Translations under genes and position numbers: made by a program
The notes under the pieces: generated by a model
Seen by the model: only the letters and a program-made list of their open reading frames with translations
The model's database searches: none
Told to the model about the DNA's origin: nothing
In this document: piece by piece, positions 1 through 10,100 of the stretch
Position numbering within the stretch: position 1 is the stretch's first letter
Layout: every line of letters begins with the position of its first letter
NCBI RefSeq assembly: GCF_014174495.1
Contig: NZ_JACJHR010000017.1
Coordinates: 62,001 to 126,000 of the forward strand
Source of the DNA: Amycolatopsis echigonensis
GTDB lineage: Bacteria; Actinomycetota; Actinomycetes; Mycobacteriales; Pseudonocardiaceae
Direction: 5' to 3'
DNA: 64,000 bases

Positions 1-604
1 GGGCGAGGTCGCCGTGATCGGCGAGTTCCTGGAGGAGCCGGTCGGCCATCAGGCGGCGCAGCGGGAGGCGGATCGCGAGCATGCTGCGCAGCAGGATCCG
101 GTTGTGCGCGGCCTCGGCCAGCGCGACGTGGAACTCCGCGTCCGCCTCCAGGAAACGGTCCCGGTCGGCGCGGGCGGCGGCCATCCGGTCGGCCAAGTCC
201 GCCAGAACCGCCAGCTCGGCGGCGGTCCGGCGGCGGGCGGCCAAGGCGATGACGGTCGCCTCGATCGCCTCCCTCGCCTCGACCAGCTCCCGGTACTCCG
301 CCACGTCCGAAGCGCCCAGCTGCCACGGCACGAAGCCGCCGGCCTCGGGTTCCAGCACGAACGTGCCGATCCCCTGGCGCGTCTCGACCCAGCCGCGCGC
401 CTGCAGCGTCCGGACCGCTTCCCGGACGGTCAGCATCGACACCCCGGCCGAGGCCGCGAACTGCCGCAGCGACGGCAGCGCGGTCCCGGGAGGCCATTCG
501 CCGCCGAGGATTTTCCGGGTCATCTCTTCGACCAGCGAGTCCACCACGCTCACGCGCCGCACCCGGGCCAGTCCCGGCGGCGGTCCCCTCCGTCCCGAGG
601 TCAT
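1..604 (-). CDS. FadR/GntR-family (FCD) transcriptional regulator, 3' end outside the window
   Basis: This is the first 201 residues of a GntR-superfamily regulator whose C terminus lies beyond the left edge. A winged-helix DNA-binding region covers about residues 18-85, with the typical LPSLRQFAASAGVSMLTVRE segment and the wing RQGIGTFV. It is followed by an all-alpha FCD-type effector domain starting EYRELVEAREAIEATV and containing the metal-site-like DAEFHVALAEAAHN. FCD regulators usually bind a small organic acid and repress a neighbouring catabolic operon. It is divergent from the 2-hydroxyacid dehydrogenase gene with only 54 bp between the start codons, so that gene is the likely target. 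The start is ATG at 604; a GTG a few codons inside is possible. Confidence 0.88.
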   Translation of the reverse strand, partial: MTSGRRGPPPGLARVRRVSVVDSLVEEMTRKILGGEWPPGTALPSLRQFAASAGVSMLTVREAVRTLQARGWVETRQGIGTFVLEPEAGGFVPWQLGASDVAEYRELVEAREAIEATVIALAARRRTAAELAVLADLADRMAAARADRDRFLEADAEFHVALAEAAHNRILLRSMLAIRLPLRRLMADRLLQELADHGDLA

Positions 605-620
605 CGGGCCAGCGTACGGA

Positions 621-649
621 TTGACGGCACTGTTTCAAACACCTAGATT
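621..649 (+). promoter_or_regulatory. Candidate sigma-70-type promoter of the FAD/Fe-S dehydrogenase gene
   Basis: TTGACG at 621-626 and TAGATT at 644-649 are separated by exactly 17 bp. The ATG of the downstream gene is at 659, so transcription would begin at or within a few bases of the start codon and the mRNA would be leaderless. No Shine-Dalgarno sequence is visible before that ATG, which fits. The segment also lies within 20 bp of the divergent regulator start, so repressor binding here could control both genes. Motif match by eye only. Confidence 0.5.
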
Positions 650-658
650 CGACCCGGG

Positions 659-3442
659 ATGCCCACCGAAACCGACTTGCTCGCCGACCTTCGCGCGAAC
701 GTCCGCGGCGAGGTGCACGCCGACGTCCGCCGTCGCGCCGAGTACTCCGCTGACGCGTCCAATTACCGGGTCGTCCCGCAGGTCGTCGTGCTGCCGAAGG
801 ACACCGGCGACGTTCTCGCGACCCTCGAAATCGCCCGCCGCCACGGTGTTCCGCTGACCAGTCGCGGCGGGGGCACGTCGGTCGCGGGCAACGCGATCGG
901 ACCGGGCGTGGTGATCGACTTTTCGCGGCACCTCACCCGCATTGTCGACTTGGACCCCGAGGCGCGGACCGCGGTCGTGCAGCCCGGCGTCGTTCTCGCC
1001 GACCTGCAGCGCGCCGCCGCGCCGCACGGGCTGCGCTTCGGCCCCGACCCGTCCACGCACGCCCGCGCGACGCTCGGCGGCATGATCGGCAACAACGCTT
1101 GCGGGCCGCACGCGATCGCCTACGGCCGCACCGCGGACAACGTTCGCGAGCTCAGCGTCGTGGACGGCACCGGACGCCAGTTCACCGCGGGTCCGTCCAG
1201 CGCGGTACCGGGCCTCGCCGAGCTGATCGACACCCGGCTCAGCCTGGTGCGCACCGAATTCGGCCGGTTCAGCCGTCAGGTGTCCGGCTACTCGCTCGAA
1301 CACCTGCTGCCGGAGAACGGCCGGTCGCTGGCCCGCGCGCTGGTCGGCACCGAAGGCACGCTGGCGGTCACGCTGGAAGCGACCGTCGATCTGGTCGACA
1401 TCTCCCCCGCGCGGCTGCTGGTCGTGCTCGGCTACCCGGACATGGCGACGGCCGGCGACGTCGTGCCCGGGCTGCTGCCGCACCGGCCGCTGGCGGTCGA
1501 AGGGCTCGACGCCCGGCTGGTCGACCTGGTGCGCCACCATCGCGGCGCCGTGCCCGCGCTCCCGGACGGCGGCGGCTGGCTGATGATCGAGGTCGGCGGC
1601 GAGACGGAAGCGCAGGCCCGGCACAACGCCGAGCGTCTCGTCGCGGATTCCCAGGCGCTCGACCACGTCGTGCTCGCCCAAGGTGCCGCGGCCGCCGCGA
1701 TGTGGCGGATCCGCGAGGACGGCGCCGGGTTGGCGGGCCGGACTCCGACCGGCGAGCAGGCGTGGCCCGGCTGGGAGGACGCCGCGGTCCCGCCCGAACG
1801 GCTCGGCGCGTATCTGCGGGACTTCGACGCGCTCCTCGACGAATTCGGCCTCGAAGGACTCCCCTACGGCCACTTCGGCGACGGCTGCGTGCACGTCCGG
1901 CTCGGCCTGCCCCTCGAACGCGACGCGTCGGTGTTCCGCGCGTTCATGACCGCGGCCGCGGAGCTGGTCGTCGGCTACGGCGGCTCGTTCTCCGGCGAGC
2001 ACGGCGACGGCCGCGCGCGCGGCGAACTGCTGCCGCGGATGTACTCGGCCGAAACGATCGACCTGTTCGGCGCGGTCAAGAATCTCTTCGATCCCGACGA
2101 CCTCCTCAACCCGGGCGTCCTCGTGCGGCCGCACCCGCTCGACGCCGATCTCCGCCGCCCGCAAGCACCTCCGCTCCCGGTCGTCGCGGGCGGATTCTCC
2201 TTCGCACACGACGGCGGCGACTTCACCCGCGCGGTGCACCGTTGCGTCGGCGTCGGGAAATGCCGCGCCGACAACCGTGCGTCCGGCGGATTCATGTGCC
2301 CGTCCTATCTCGCCACCCGCGACGAAAAGGACAGCACGCGCGGTCGCGCCCGGGTGCTGCAGGAGGTCGCGAACGGGTCGCTGGTCTCCGGGTGGGCGGA
2401 CACCGCCGTGCACGAATCGCTTGATCTGTGCTTGTCCTGCAAGGCATGCGGCAGCGACTGTCCGGCCGGAGTGGACCTGGCGCAGTACAAATCCGAGGCC
2501 TTGCACCGGAAGTACCGGCACCGGATCCGTCCCGTCTCGCACTACACGCTGGGCCGGTTGCCGGACTGGATCCGCCTGCTGCACCGAGTCCCCGTGCTCG
2601 GCCCGCTCGTCGTCAACGCGCTGATGTCGTTCCGTCCGGTCGAGAAGGTCCTGTTAGCACTGTCCGGAGTGGACACTCGTCGCCGCGCACCGAGGTTTGC
2701 CCGCCGCCCGTTCACCCGGTCCCGGCGCAGGATCCGCGAGCAGGGTCCGGAGGTGGTGCTGTGGGCGGATTCCTTCTCGGACGGGATGGACACCGAGGTC
2801 GCCGAAGCTGTCGCCGCGGTGCTCTCGGACGCCGGATACCGCGTGCTGGTTCCGCCGCGCCGTCCGTGCTGCGGGCTCACCTGGATCACCACCGGCCAGC
2901 TCGACACCGCCCGCCGGAAGCTCCGCGATCTCGTGCACACGCTGCGTCCCTACGCGCAGGCCGGACTCCCGATCGTCGGCGTCGAACCGTCGTGCACCGC
3001 GGTGCTGCGGTCCGACCTGCTGGACCTGTTCCCCGACGATCCGGACGCCACAACGGTCTCCGCCGCGGTCACCACGCTCGCCGAACTCCTCGCCAAGACC
3101 GAAGGCTGGCAAGCGCCCGACCTGTCCGGCGTCACCGTGGTCGCGCAGCCGCACTGCCACCACCATTCGGTGATGGGCTTCGAAGCCGACCGAGCCCTGC
3201 TCGCCGCCACCGGCGCGGAAGTGCACACTCTCGCCGGATGCTGCGGCCTGGCCGGGAACTTCGGCATGGAACGCGGACACTACGACGTTTCCGTTGCCGT
3301 AGCGGAGAATGCGCTGCTTCCGGCCCTGCGCGACAATCCGGACGCCGTCTTCCTCGCGGACGGTTTCTCCTGCCGTACGCAAGCCGATCAGCTGGCCGGA
3401 GTGCGCGGTGTCCACTTGGCACAGTTGCTGAAGCGGCACTGA
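659..3442 (+). CDS. FAD-binding and Fe-S-binding 2-hydroxyacid dehydrogenase (GlcD-GlcF-type fusion)
   Basis: This 927-residue single chain resembles fused glycolate oxidase subunits GlcD and GlcF, or an actinobacterial D-lactate/D-2-hydroxyglutarate dehydrogenase. Residues about 40-190 are a PCMH-type FAD-binding domain with the flavin loop PLTSRGGGTSVAGNAIGPG. Residues about 190-490 are an FAD-oxidase C-terminal domain with GHFGDGCVH and GSFSGEHGDGRARGEL. Two four-cysteine ferredoxin-type clusters follow (CVGVGKC...CPSY and CLSCKACGSDCPAG), then two cysteine-rich CCG half-domains (RPCCGLTW, EPSCTAV, PHCHHHS, LAGCCGLAGNFG). The enzyme should oxidise a 2-hydroxyacid to the 2-oxoacid and pass electrons to quinone at the membrane. 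The substrate cannot be read from sequence. It is divergent from a FadR-like regulator, which probably senses the hydroxyacid. Confidence 0.9.
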   Translation: MPTETDLLADLRANVRGEVHADVRRRAEYSADASNYRVVPQVVVLPKDTGDVLATLEIARRHGVPLTSRGGGTSVAGNAIGPGVVIDFSRHLTRIVDLDPEARTAVVQPGVVLADLQRAAAPHGLRFGPDPSTHARATLGGMIGNNACGPHAIAYGRTADNVRELSVVDGTGRQFTAGPSSAVPGLAELIDTRLSLVRTEFGRFSRQVSGYSLEHLLPENGRSLARALVGTEGTLAVTLEATVDLVDISPARLLVVLGYPDMATAGDVVPGLLPHRPLAVEGLDARLVDLVRHHRGAVPALPDGGGWLMIEVGGETEAQARHNAERLVADSQALDHVVLAQGAAAAAMWRIREDGAGLAGRTPTGEQAWPGWEDAAVPPERLGAYLRDFDALLDEFGLEGLPYGHFGDGCVHVRLGLPLERDASVFRAFMTAAAELVVGYGGSFSGEHGDGRARGELLPRMYSAETIDLFGAVKNLFDPDDLLNPGVLVRPHPLDADLRRPQAPPLPVVAGGFSFAHDGGDFTRAVHRCVGVGKCRADNRASGGFMCPSYLATRDEKDSTRGRARVLQEVANGSLVSGWADTAVHESLDLCLSCKACGSDCPAGVDLAQYKSEALHRKYRHRIRPVSHYTLGRLPDWIRLLHRVPVLGPLVVNALMSFRPVEKVLLALSGVDTRRRAPRFARRPFTRSRRRIREQGPEVVLWADSFSDGMDTEVAEAVAAVLSDAGYRVLVPPRRPCCGLTWITTGQLDTARRKLRDLVHTLRPYAQAGLPIVGVEPSCTAVLRSDLLDLFPDDPDATTVSAAVTTLAELLAKTEGWQAPDLSGVTVVAQPHCHHHSVMGFEADRALLAATGAEVHTLAGCCGLAGNFGMERGHYDVSVAVAENALLPALRDNPDAVFLADGFSCRTQADQLAGVRGVHLAQLLKRH

Positions 3443-3451
3443 CGCCCGGGG

Positions 3452-4129
3452 TCAGCTGTCCCAGAAGCCTTGTTTCTCCAGCAAGGCGACCGCGCGGTCT
3501 CCGCCGTCCGAGAAATGTTTCTCCACCATGGACCGTGCTCGCGAAGCCGAGCGGGCGCTGAGCGCGTTCAAGATCTTCCGGTGGTCTTCGTGCGCCTTGC
3601 CGGGCCAGTCCTCGTGCGCCTCGTAAAACCCGTGCGTGACCGTTTTCGCCAGGATGCCCAGAATCGAGACCAGCCGGCGGGAATCGGCGGCGTAGTTGAT
3701 CCTGCGGTGGAACTCGAAGTTCAGCCGTTCCTGTTCGGCACGGTCCACTCCGGACTCCATCCGGTCCGCGAGATCGTGCAGCGCCTGCAGGCTTTCCGGA
3801 GACAGGTTTTTCGCCGCGCGCTCCGCGGCCAGGCCCGACACCAGGCCGAACACGCGGTAGTGGTCCCGGATGTCGTCGCGCGTCATCTGCGCCACGAACG
3901 CGCCCCGGCGGGCGATGTGCTCCACCACGCCCTCGTGGTCGAGGGTGATCAGCGCTTCCCGGATCGGCAGCTTGCTGATGCCGAGTTCGTCGGCCAGCGC
4001 CTCCTGGTCGATCTTCTCCCCGGCCCGCAGCTGACCGGAGAAGACCCGTCGCCGGATCTCGTGCGCCGCCAGCGCTTTCAGGTTCGCCGGACCGCCGCGG
4101 CGCGGTGCCGCGCCCGTGGTTTCGGGCAT
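3452..4129 (-). CDS. GntR-family transcriptional regulator with FCD domain
   Basis: This 225-residue regulator has an N-terminal winged helix (about residues 15-80; ADELGISKLPIREALITL as helix-turn-helix and ARRGAFVAQM as wing) and a C-terminal alpha-helical FCD ligand domain containing ERLNFEFHRRINYAADSRRL. The start was placed at ATG 4129 because AGGGGGAGG sits just upstream. The frame stays open to 4261, but that extension is not protein-like. It is convergent with the dehydrogenase gene (9 bp gap) and divergent from the crotonase gene, whose promoter it probably controls. FCD proteins respond to organic acids or CoA-linked catabolites; the ligand is unknown. Confidence 0.9.
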   Translation of the reverse strand: MPETTGAAPRRGGPANLKALAAHEIRRRVFSGQLRAGEKIDQEALADELGISKLPIREALITLDHEGVVEHIARRGAFVAQMTRDDIRDHYRVFGLVSGLAAERAAKNLSPESLQALHDLADRMESGVDRAEQERLNFEFHRRINYAADSRRLVSILGILAKTVTHGFYEAHEDWPGKAHEDHRKILNALSARSASRARSMVEKHFSDGGDRAVALLEKQGFWDS

Positions 4130-4298
4130 CGCCTCCCCCTCTGGCGAACGGAACAGGAGACAAAGTATCGCATAAGCCATGTTGCGCGAGTCCCGCTTGG
4201 CCTCGCCGTCGCACTCTTCGAGGACCCCTGACTCTGGCGGCAGCGTCCGAACCGATGGCATGGTGGCGCAGGTGATCCGGACGACGGAGGGAAGCTGA

Positions 4299-5111
4299 AT
4301 GAGCCGCTACGCGCAGTTCGAGAACCTGCGGATCGACGGACCGGACGAGGACGGCGTCATCGAACTCGTCCTGGACGCCCCGAACCTCAACGCGGTCAGC
4401 GACGCCGCGCACGGTGAACTCGCCGACATCTGGCGCGAATTCGACCGCGACCCCGCGGTGAAAGCCGTCCTGCTGCGCGGCGAAGGCAAGGGGTTCTCCG
4501 CGGGCGGCTCATTCGACCTGGTCGAGAAGCTCGCGAACGACTTCGAGGCCCGTTCCCGCACCATGCGCGAGGCTCGCGACCTGGTCTACAACGTCATCGA
4601 CTGCTCCAAACCGACCGTGTCCGCGATCCACGGCCCAGCCGTCGGGGCAGGGCTGGTCGCCGGGCTGCTGTCGGACATCTCCGTGGTCGCCGCCAATGCG
4701 AAGATCATCGACGGGCACACCCGGCTCGGCGTCGCGGCGGGCGACCACGCGGCGGTGTGCTGGCCGCTGCTGTGCGGGATGGCCAAAGCCAAGTACTACC
4801 TGATGACCTGCCGCCCGATGTCCGGAGCGGAGGCGGAACGGATCGGGCTCGTATCGCTGTGCGTCGAGGAGGAGGCCGACCTGCTGCCCACCGCCCGGGA
4901 AATCGCACACGAACTGGCCAATGGCGCGCCGAACGCGATCCGCTGGACCAAACAGAGCCTCAACCTCTGGTACCGGCAGCTCGCGGGCGCGATCTTCGAT
5001 TCGTCACTGGCGCTGGAGTTCTACGGCTTCGCGGGTCCCGAGGTCCGCGAAGGCCTCGCCTCGCACCGCGAACACCGCAAGCCGGACTTCACCCGAGTGC
5101 ACGAGTCCTAA
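4299..5111 (+). CDS. Enoyl-CoA hydratase/isomerase (crotonase) family protein
   Basis: This 270-residue crotonase-fold protein probably acts on an acyl-CoA thioester in the cytosol. The fold signature is clear: [13 protein letters not shown] supplies the first oxyanion-hole loop, and [20 protein letters not shown] the second loop and following helix. Hand alignment to rat mitochondrial hydratase puts valine and histidine where the two catalytic glutamates (Glu144, Glu164) belong. A classical hydratase reaction is therefore doubtful; isomerase, hydrolase or decarboxylase chemistry is possible. The ATG is preceded by GGAGGG. The FCD regulator gene lies divergently upstream. Confidence 0.85.
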   Translation: MSRYAQFENLRIDGPDEDGVIELVLDAPNLNAVSDAAHGELADIWREFDRDPAVKAVLLRGEGKGFSAGGSFDLVEKLANDFEARSRTMREARDLVYNVIDCSKPTVSAIHGPAVGAGLVAGLLSDISVVAANAKIIDGHTRLGVAAGDHAAVCWPLLCGMAKAKYYLMTCRPMSGAEAERIGLVSLCVEEEADLLPTAREIAHELANGAPNAIRWTKQSLNLWYRQLAGAIFDSSLALEFYGFAGPEVREGLASHREHRKPDFTRVHES

Positions 5112-5192
5112 GTAGACGGCCGGACTCCTGTTCCTCCCAGCGCATCTCATGCTTCGGCCCGCACCGAACGGTTTCCGCGTCACGCTGGACGC

Positions 5193-6527
5193 ATGACTGC
5201 GACAACGCAACGACTCGCACTGATCGCGCTCTGCCTGCCGTTCTTCATCGTCCAACTCGACGCGACGGTGGTGAACGTCGCCGTCGAAGCGATCCGGCAC
5301 GACCTCGGCGGCGGGCTGGGCGGTGAGCAATGGGCGATCGCCAGCTACACCATCGCGCTGGCCGCGGGCATGCTCACCGCGGGCTCGCTCGGCGACCGGT
5401 ACGGCTCGCGGCGGGTCTGCGTGCTCGGGACCGTCGTGTTCGGGGTCGGGTCCGCGCTGTGCTCGCTGGCCCCGACGCTTCCGGTGCTGATCGTCGCGCG
5501 GACGCTGCAGGGCATCGGCGCGGCGGCGTTGCTGCCGTGTTCGCTCGCGCTGATCGTCCGGCAGTTCCCGGAGCCGCGGGCGCGGGCGCACGCGCTCGGC
5601 GTGTGGGGCGGCATCGCGGGCATCGGCCTCGCGACCGGCCCGGTGGCGGGCGGCGTGCTCGTCGCGCTGGTCGACTGGCGGGCGATCTTCTGGGTCAACC
5701 TTCCGTTCGCCGCCCTCGCCGTCGTGCTGACCCGCCGGTATGTCGTCGAATCGCCGTCGAGGGACCGCCGCCTCGATCCGTCCGGGTTCGTCCTCGGAAC
5801 CCTCGCCTTGTCCGCGCTGGCCGGCGGGCTGATCCAGGTCGGCCGCTCCGGCTGGGCCCTCCCGCTGATCGCCGCCGGAGCGCTGACCGGGCTCGGGTTC
5901 GTCCTGGCCGAGCGACGCCGCCGCGATCCGATGCTGCCGTTGGCGATCTTCTCGTCGCGTCCGTTCTCCGCCGCGAGCACCGCGGGGCTGCTCTTCAATT
6001 TCTGCTTCTACGGCACCCTGCTGTGCCTCTCGCTGTTCCTCCAGGGCCCGCTGCACCAGTCCGCGTTCGCGACCGGCATGCTGACGCTGCCGCTCACCGT
6101 CGCGATCGGCATCGGAGCCACCGGCAGCGGACGACTCACCGCCCGCTTCGGCCCCCGCACCCCGATGCTGACCGGTTTCGGCCTCGCCGGTCTCGGCGCG
6201 ATCCTGCTGGCCGCGGCGGATTCCCTGCCGCTGGTGATGGCAGGCGGCGTGGTGCTGTGCTGCTGCTCGATCGCGATGCCCGCGATGACGTCGGTCGCCA
6301 TGTCGACGCCTCCCGAAGAGCACACCGGGCTGGCCAGCGGAGTGCTGAACACGGCCCGGCAGACCGGAGGCGCCCTGGGCACCGCGGTGCTCGGCACGCT
6401 GCTCACCGCGGGCTCGACGATGTCGCTGAGCGTCCCGATGACGGTGGTCGCCCTCGGCTACGCGGCGGCGGTCGGGTGCACTCTGCTGGCGACCCGCCGA
6501 CCCGCACTGGTCTCGACGAGTGTGTGA
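5193..6527 (+). CDS. MFS drug exporter, DHA2 (EmrB/QacA-like) family
   Basis: This 444-residue polytopic membrane protein should act as a proton-coupled efflux pump. Family motifs are present: D1-like QLDATVVNVAVEAIRHDLGG in the first helix, motif A-like GSLGDRYGSRRVCVLG after helix 2, motif B-like ARTLQGIGAAALLP, and motif C-like GIGLATGPVAGGVLV, which marks exporters. The length is slightly short for a 14-helix DHA2 protein. No strong ribosome-binding site precedes the ATG. The substrate is unknown. No local regulator is adjacent, since the crotonase gene upstream runs the same way. Confidence 0.88.
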   Translation: MTATTQRLALIALCLPFFIVQLDATVVNVAVEAIRHDLGGGLGGEQWAIASYTIALAAGMLTAGSLGDRYGSRRVCVLGTVVFGVGSALCSLAPTLPVLIVARTLQGIGAAALLPCSLALIVRQFPEPRARAHALGVWGGIAGIGLATGPVAGGVLVALVDWRAIFWVNLPFAALAVVLTRRYVVESPSRDRRLDPSGFVLGTLALSALAGGLIQVGRSGWALPLIAAGALTGLGFVLAERRRRDPMLPLAIFSSRPFSAASTAGLLFNFCFYGTLLCLSLFLQGPLHQSAFATGMLTLPLTVAIGIGATGSGRLTARFGPRTPMLTGFGLAGLGAILLAAADSLPLVMAGGVVLCCCSIAMPAMTSVAMSTPPEEHTGLASGVLNTARQTGGALGTAVLGTLLTAGSTMSLSVPMTVVALGYAAAVGCTLLATRRPALVSTSV

Positions 6528-6835
6528 AGGGAACCGCGGTGAGGGCACGAGCCGCGTCGCCAGGAACACGAAGGAGTACGGCTTCGGCACCAGCTTCAGG
6601 ACCTCGAAATGCACCGCATACCAGGTGAAAGCCATCCCGCGAGGCCGCGGCGGCGGGCCACGGCGCGACGGCCGAGCGAGCGGCCCAGGCCGCCGAGCAG
6701 CACCATCGGGAGGCCGATCATGAGCAGGTTGCCGAGCGGGCTGGTGGCAACGCCAGAGGATGCGATCTAGAAGCTGCTGCCGAACAGCACCAGGGCCGAT
6801 GTGTGGGCCGTCAGCGACCGGTGCCAGGCATCCGG
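6528..6835 (-). pseudogene. Possible decayed membrane-protein gene
   Basis: No intact gene fits here. On the minus strand one frame encodes a hydrophobic, membrane-helix-like stretch (SPLGNLLMIGLPMVLLGGLG, about 6670-6750) that meets an in-frame TAG near 6769. A second minus frame continues with FTWYAVHFEVLKLVPKPYSF and FVFLATRLV at about 6555-6640. This would fit a small polytopic protein broken by a stop and a frameshift. High GC makes hydrophobic runs easy to find by chance, so this is tentative. No parent family was recognised. Confidence 0.25.
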
Positions 6836-7142
6836 AGAGGCGCGCGGGGCGGCAGCAGTGGTTCGGGTTGACGATCGCGATCTCGCTGCCGCTGGTGCTG
6901 GGCGCGAAGCTGGAAGTCGAGAAACCGGCCCGACGGCGAGGCCCTGGCGGTGCTTCGGCTGCCAGATCGGTCGGTACCGCGGCGTGGCCTTCCCGAACGC
7001 CGGGCCGGGAACGGCGGGCCGGAAGCTGTCCCGTTGTCGGCCTTCTCAAACCCGCGGCGGGATGACAAGCTGCTCAGCAGCCGGTCGCCTCCGCACCGGT
7101 TCGCACGATGACAACGTTGTCAGCCCTGGAGGTAGCGCGTCC
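6836..7142. other. Non-coding stretch before the GH92 gene
   Basis: No convincing gene was found. A plus-strand frame reads the hydrophobic segment FGLTIAISLPLVLGAKLEVE near 6870-6920, but it has no credible start or family. The last 20 bp carry GGAGG upstream of the GH92 start codon, and the promoter of that gene probably lies in this stretch. Confidence 0.4.
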
Positions 7143-10100
7143 ATGTGGTCGCAGAAGAGACGGGCGGCCGCGATCGCGGCGGCGGGCTTCGTGGTGGCCG
7201 GGCTGGTGTCCGGCACCCCGGCGAGCGCGGCCGCGGCGGATCCGGTGTCGCTGGTCAATCCGTTCGTCGGCACGCAGAACTTCGGCAACACCTTCCCCGG
7301 AGCCAGCGCACCCTTCGGCATGGTGCAGGTCAGTCCCGACACCGGCGGCCAAGGCGGCTACGACTACCAGCAGAACTCGATCTACGGCTTCAGCCAGACG
7401 CACCTCTCCGGCGTCGGCTGCGGCGTGATGGGCGAGCTGCCGGTCATGCCGACCACCGGCGCCGTCGATTCCGTCGACAAGAACTCCTACAAATCCGAGT
7501 ACAGCCACGACGACGAGAAGGCCGAACCCGGCTACTACCGTGTCGGGCTGAAGAAGTACGGCGTCAACGCCGAGCTGACCGCCACCCCGCGCACCGGCTG
7601 GCAGCGGTACACCTTCCCCTCGACCGGCCAGGCCAACGTGCTGTTCAACACCGGCCAGGCGAACCAGTCCGTGAAGGATTCCGAGATCCACGTCGTCGGC
7701 GACCGGACCCTCGAGGGTCGCGTGCGCGCGGGCGGCTTCTGCGCCGGGCACGACGAGCACACCGTCTACTTCACCGCCACTTTCGACCGTCCGTTCGCCT
7801 CGTACGGCACCTGGCGCGGCACCACCCGCACCGCGGGCAGCCGCGACGCCGCCGGCACCGGCGGCAACGGCGCGTGGGTCAGCTTCGACGCTGCCACTGA
7901 CCACGATGTCGTCCTGAAAGTAGGCCTCTCGTACACCGGTCTCGCTGGTGCGCGGGACAATCTCGCGAAAGAAACCGGCGACAGCTACGACTTCGACGCC
8001 ACCCGCGCCGCCCTGCGCAAGCAGTGGGCGGACCGGCTCGGCGCGATCAAGATCAGCGGCGGCACCGTCGAACGGCAGACCGCTTTCTACACCGCGCTCT
8101 ACCACGCGCAGCTGCATCCGAACCTGGCTGGCGACCTCAGCGGCGACTACGCCGGTTTCGACGGCAAGGTTCACCGCGCTGACGGGTACACGCCGTATCA
8201 GAACTTCTCGCTGTGGGACACCTACCGTCCGCAGAACCAGTTGCTCGAAATGCTGGAACCGCAGGTGGCCCGAGACGTCGCGCTCTCGGTCGTAGCGATC
8301 GGCCGCGACGGCGGCTGGCTGCCGAGATGGGCGCTGGCGGGCAGCGAAACCAACATCATGACCGGCGACCCGGTGACGCCGTTCCTCGTCGAGGCCTGGT
8401 CGAAGGGTTTGCTGGCCGGCCACGAGGACGAGGCGTACGCGCTGCTCAAGAAGAACGCGACCACCACGCCGCCCGCCGATTCGCCGTACAACGGGCGCTC
8501 CGGCGTGAATTACTACAACGACCGCGGTTACATCCCGAGCGGACTCACGCTCGGCAAGGACTGCGCGGCCAAGGGCGGCGACAACGACTGCGAGCATCCG
8601 ACCTCGGCGACCATGGAGTACTCCGCCGCCGACGCCGCGCTCGCGTTGATGGCCAAGGGATTGGGCCATCAGGAAGACGCGCGCATGTTCGCCGACCGCG
8701 GCCAGTGGTACCGCAACGTCTGGAACGCCGCGGACAAGCAGTTCCGCCCGCGCACCACTGACGGCACCTGGCTCACGCCGTACAACCCGGTCGACGCCGA
8801 CCACCAGTTCCACGAAGGCGGCGCCTACCAGTACCAATGGCTCGTCCCGCAGGATCCGGCCGGGCTCGCCGACCTGATGGGCGGCAAGCAGGCGACCGAA
8901 AAACGGCTCGACTCCTTCTTCGCCTACGACAACCTGCTCAAGGACCCGGCGGGCACCACGCGCAACGACTGGATCGCCAGCCCGTACGACTACTACGCCA
9001 AGGCCACCTACAACCCCAACAACGAGCCCGACCTGCTGTCCCCGTACATGTACAACTGGGTCGGCGCGCCGGCGAAGACCGCGACCGTCGTCCGCGCGGC
9101 GATGACGCTGTTCACCACCGGCCCGGACGGCATGACCGGCAACGACGACCTCGGCACGATGTCCGCCTGGTACGTCTTCTCCTCGCTCGGTCTCTACCCG
9201 ACGATGAGCGGCGCGAACTTCCTCGCGGTGTCCAGTCCCCAGTTCGACTCGGCGACCGTCCAGATCGGACAGTACGAGGGCAGGCAAGGCGGCACGCTCA
9301 CCGTCACCGCGCCCGGCGCGAGCGACACGAACCGTTACGTACAAAGCGTTTCGCTCAACGGCCGGGACGTCCGGCAGACCTGGCTCGACTGGTCCGCAGT
9401 CTCGCACGGCGGCGAACTCGCCTACCAGGTCGGTGCGACACCGTCCTCCTGGGGCACCCAGCCGGGCACGGAACCGCCGTCGGTGAACAAGGCGACCGGC
9501 GATCTGCGCCGGCAGGTGGACGCGACGCTGCGGCCGAGTTCGGTCGTGCTGCCCCAGCAATCGGCGGCGCAGACTGTCCACTTGAACCTCGACGTGCTCG
9601 GCCAGAATCCCGGCGCCCAGCCGGTTTTCGTGACCTCGTCGGCACCGTCCGGCTGGCAGGTGCGGACCGAACCGCTGCAGCTGTTGTGGTCCTCCCAGCT
9701 GCCGACGCAGAAGACCGCGCCGGTCACGGTGACCGTTCCGGCCAATACCCCGGTCGGCACGTACTCGGTGCAGCTCAAGGCCTCCGGGCCGGGAGCGAAT
9801 ACTGTCACCCGCACCGCGAGCATCGAAGTCCGCGAACCGACGGTGTGTGCGACGACGTCCGGAACCCAGTGCGCGGTCGATCTCAGCCACGACCGCAACC
9901 ACGACGGGACCGCGACCGTCGCGGCGTCCACGGAGGGCAACTTCGACGGCAGCGGCTGGAGTTACGACGCTGACCTGATGCCGCCAGCCGGACCTTTCGT
10001 CCACAATGGAGTCACCTACGCGGCGCCGGATCCCACTGGCACCGCGGTGAACTTCGTGGAAGCACGCGGGCAATCGCTGCTGCTGCCCGCCGGAAAGCAC

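Noticed and set aside
6801..7142. N-terminal extension of the mannosidase to 6801
   Set aside because: The signal peptide and a good ribosome-binding site both place the start at 7143.
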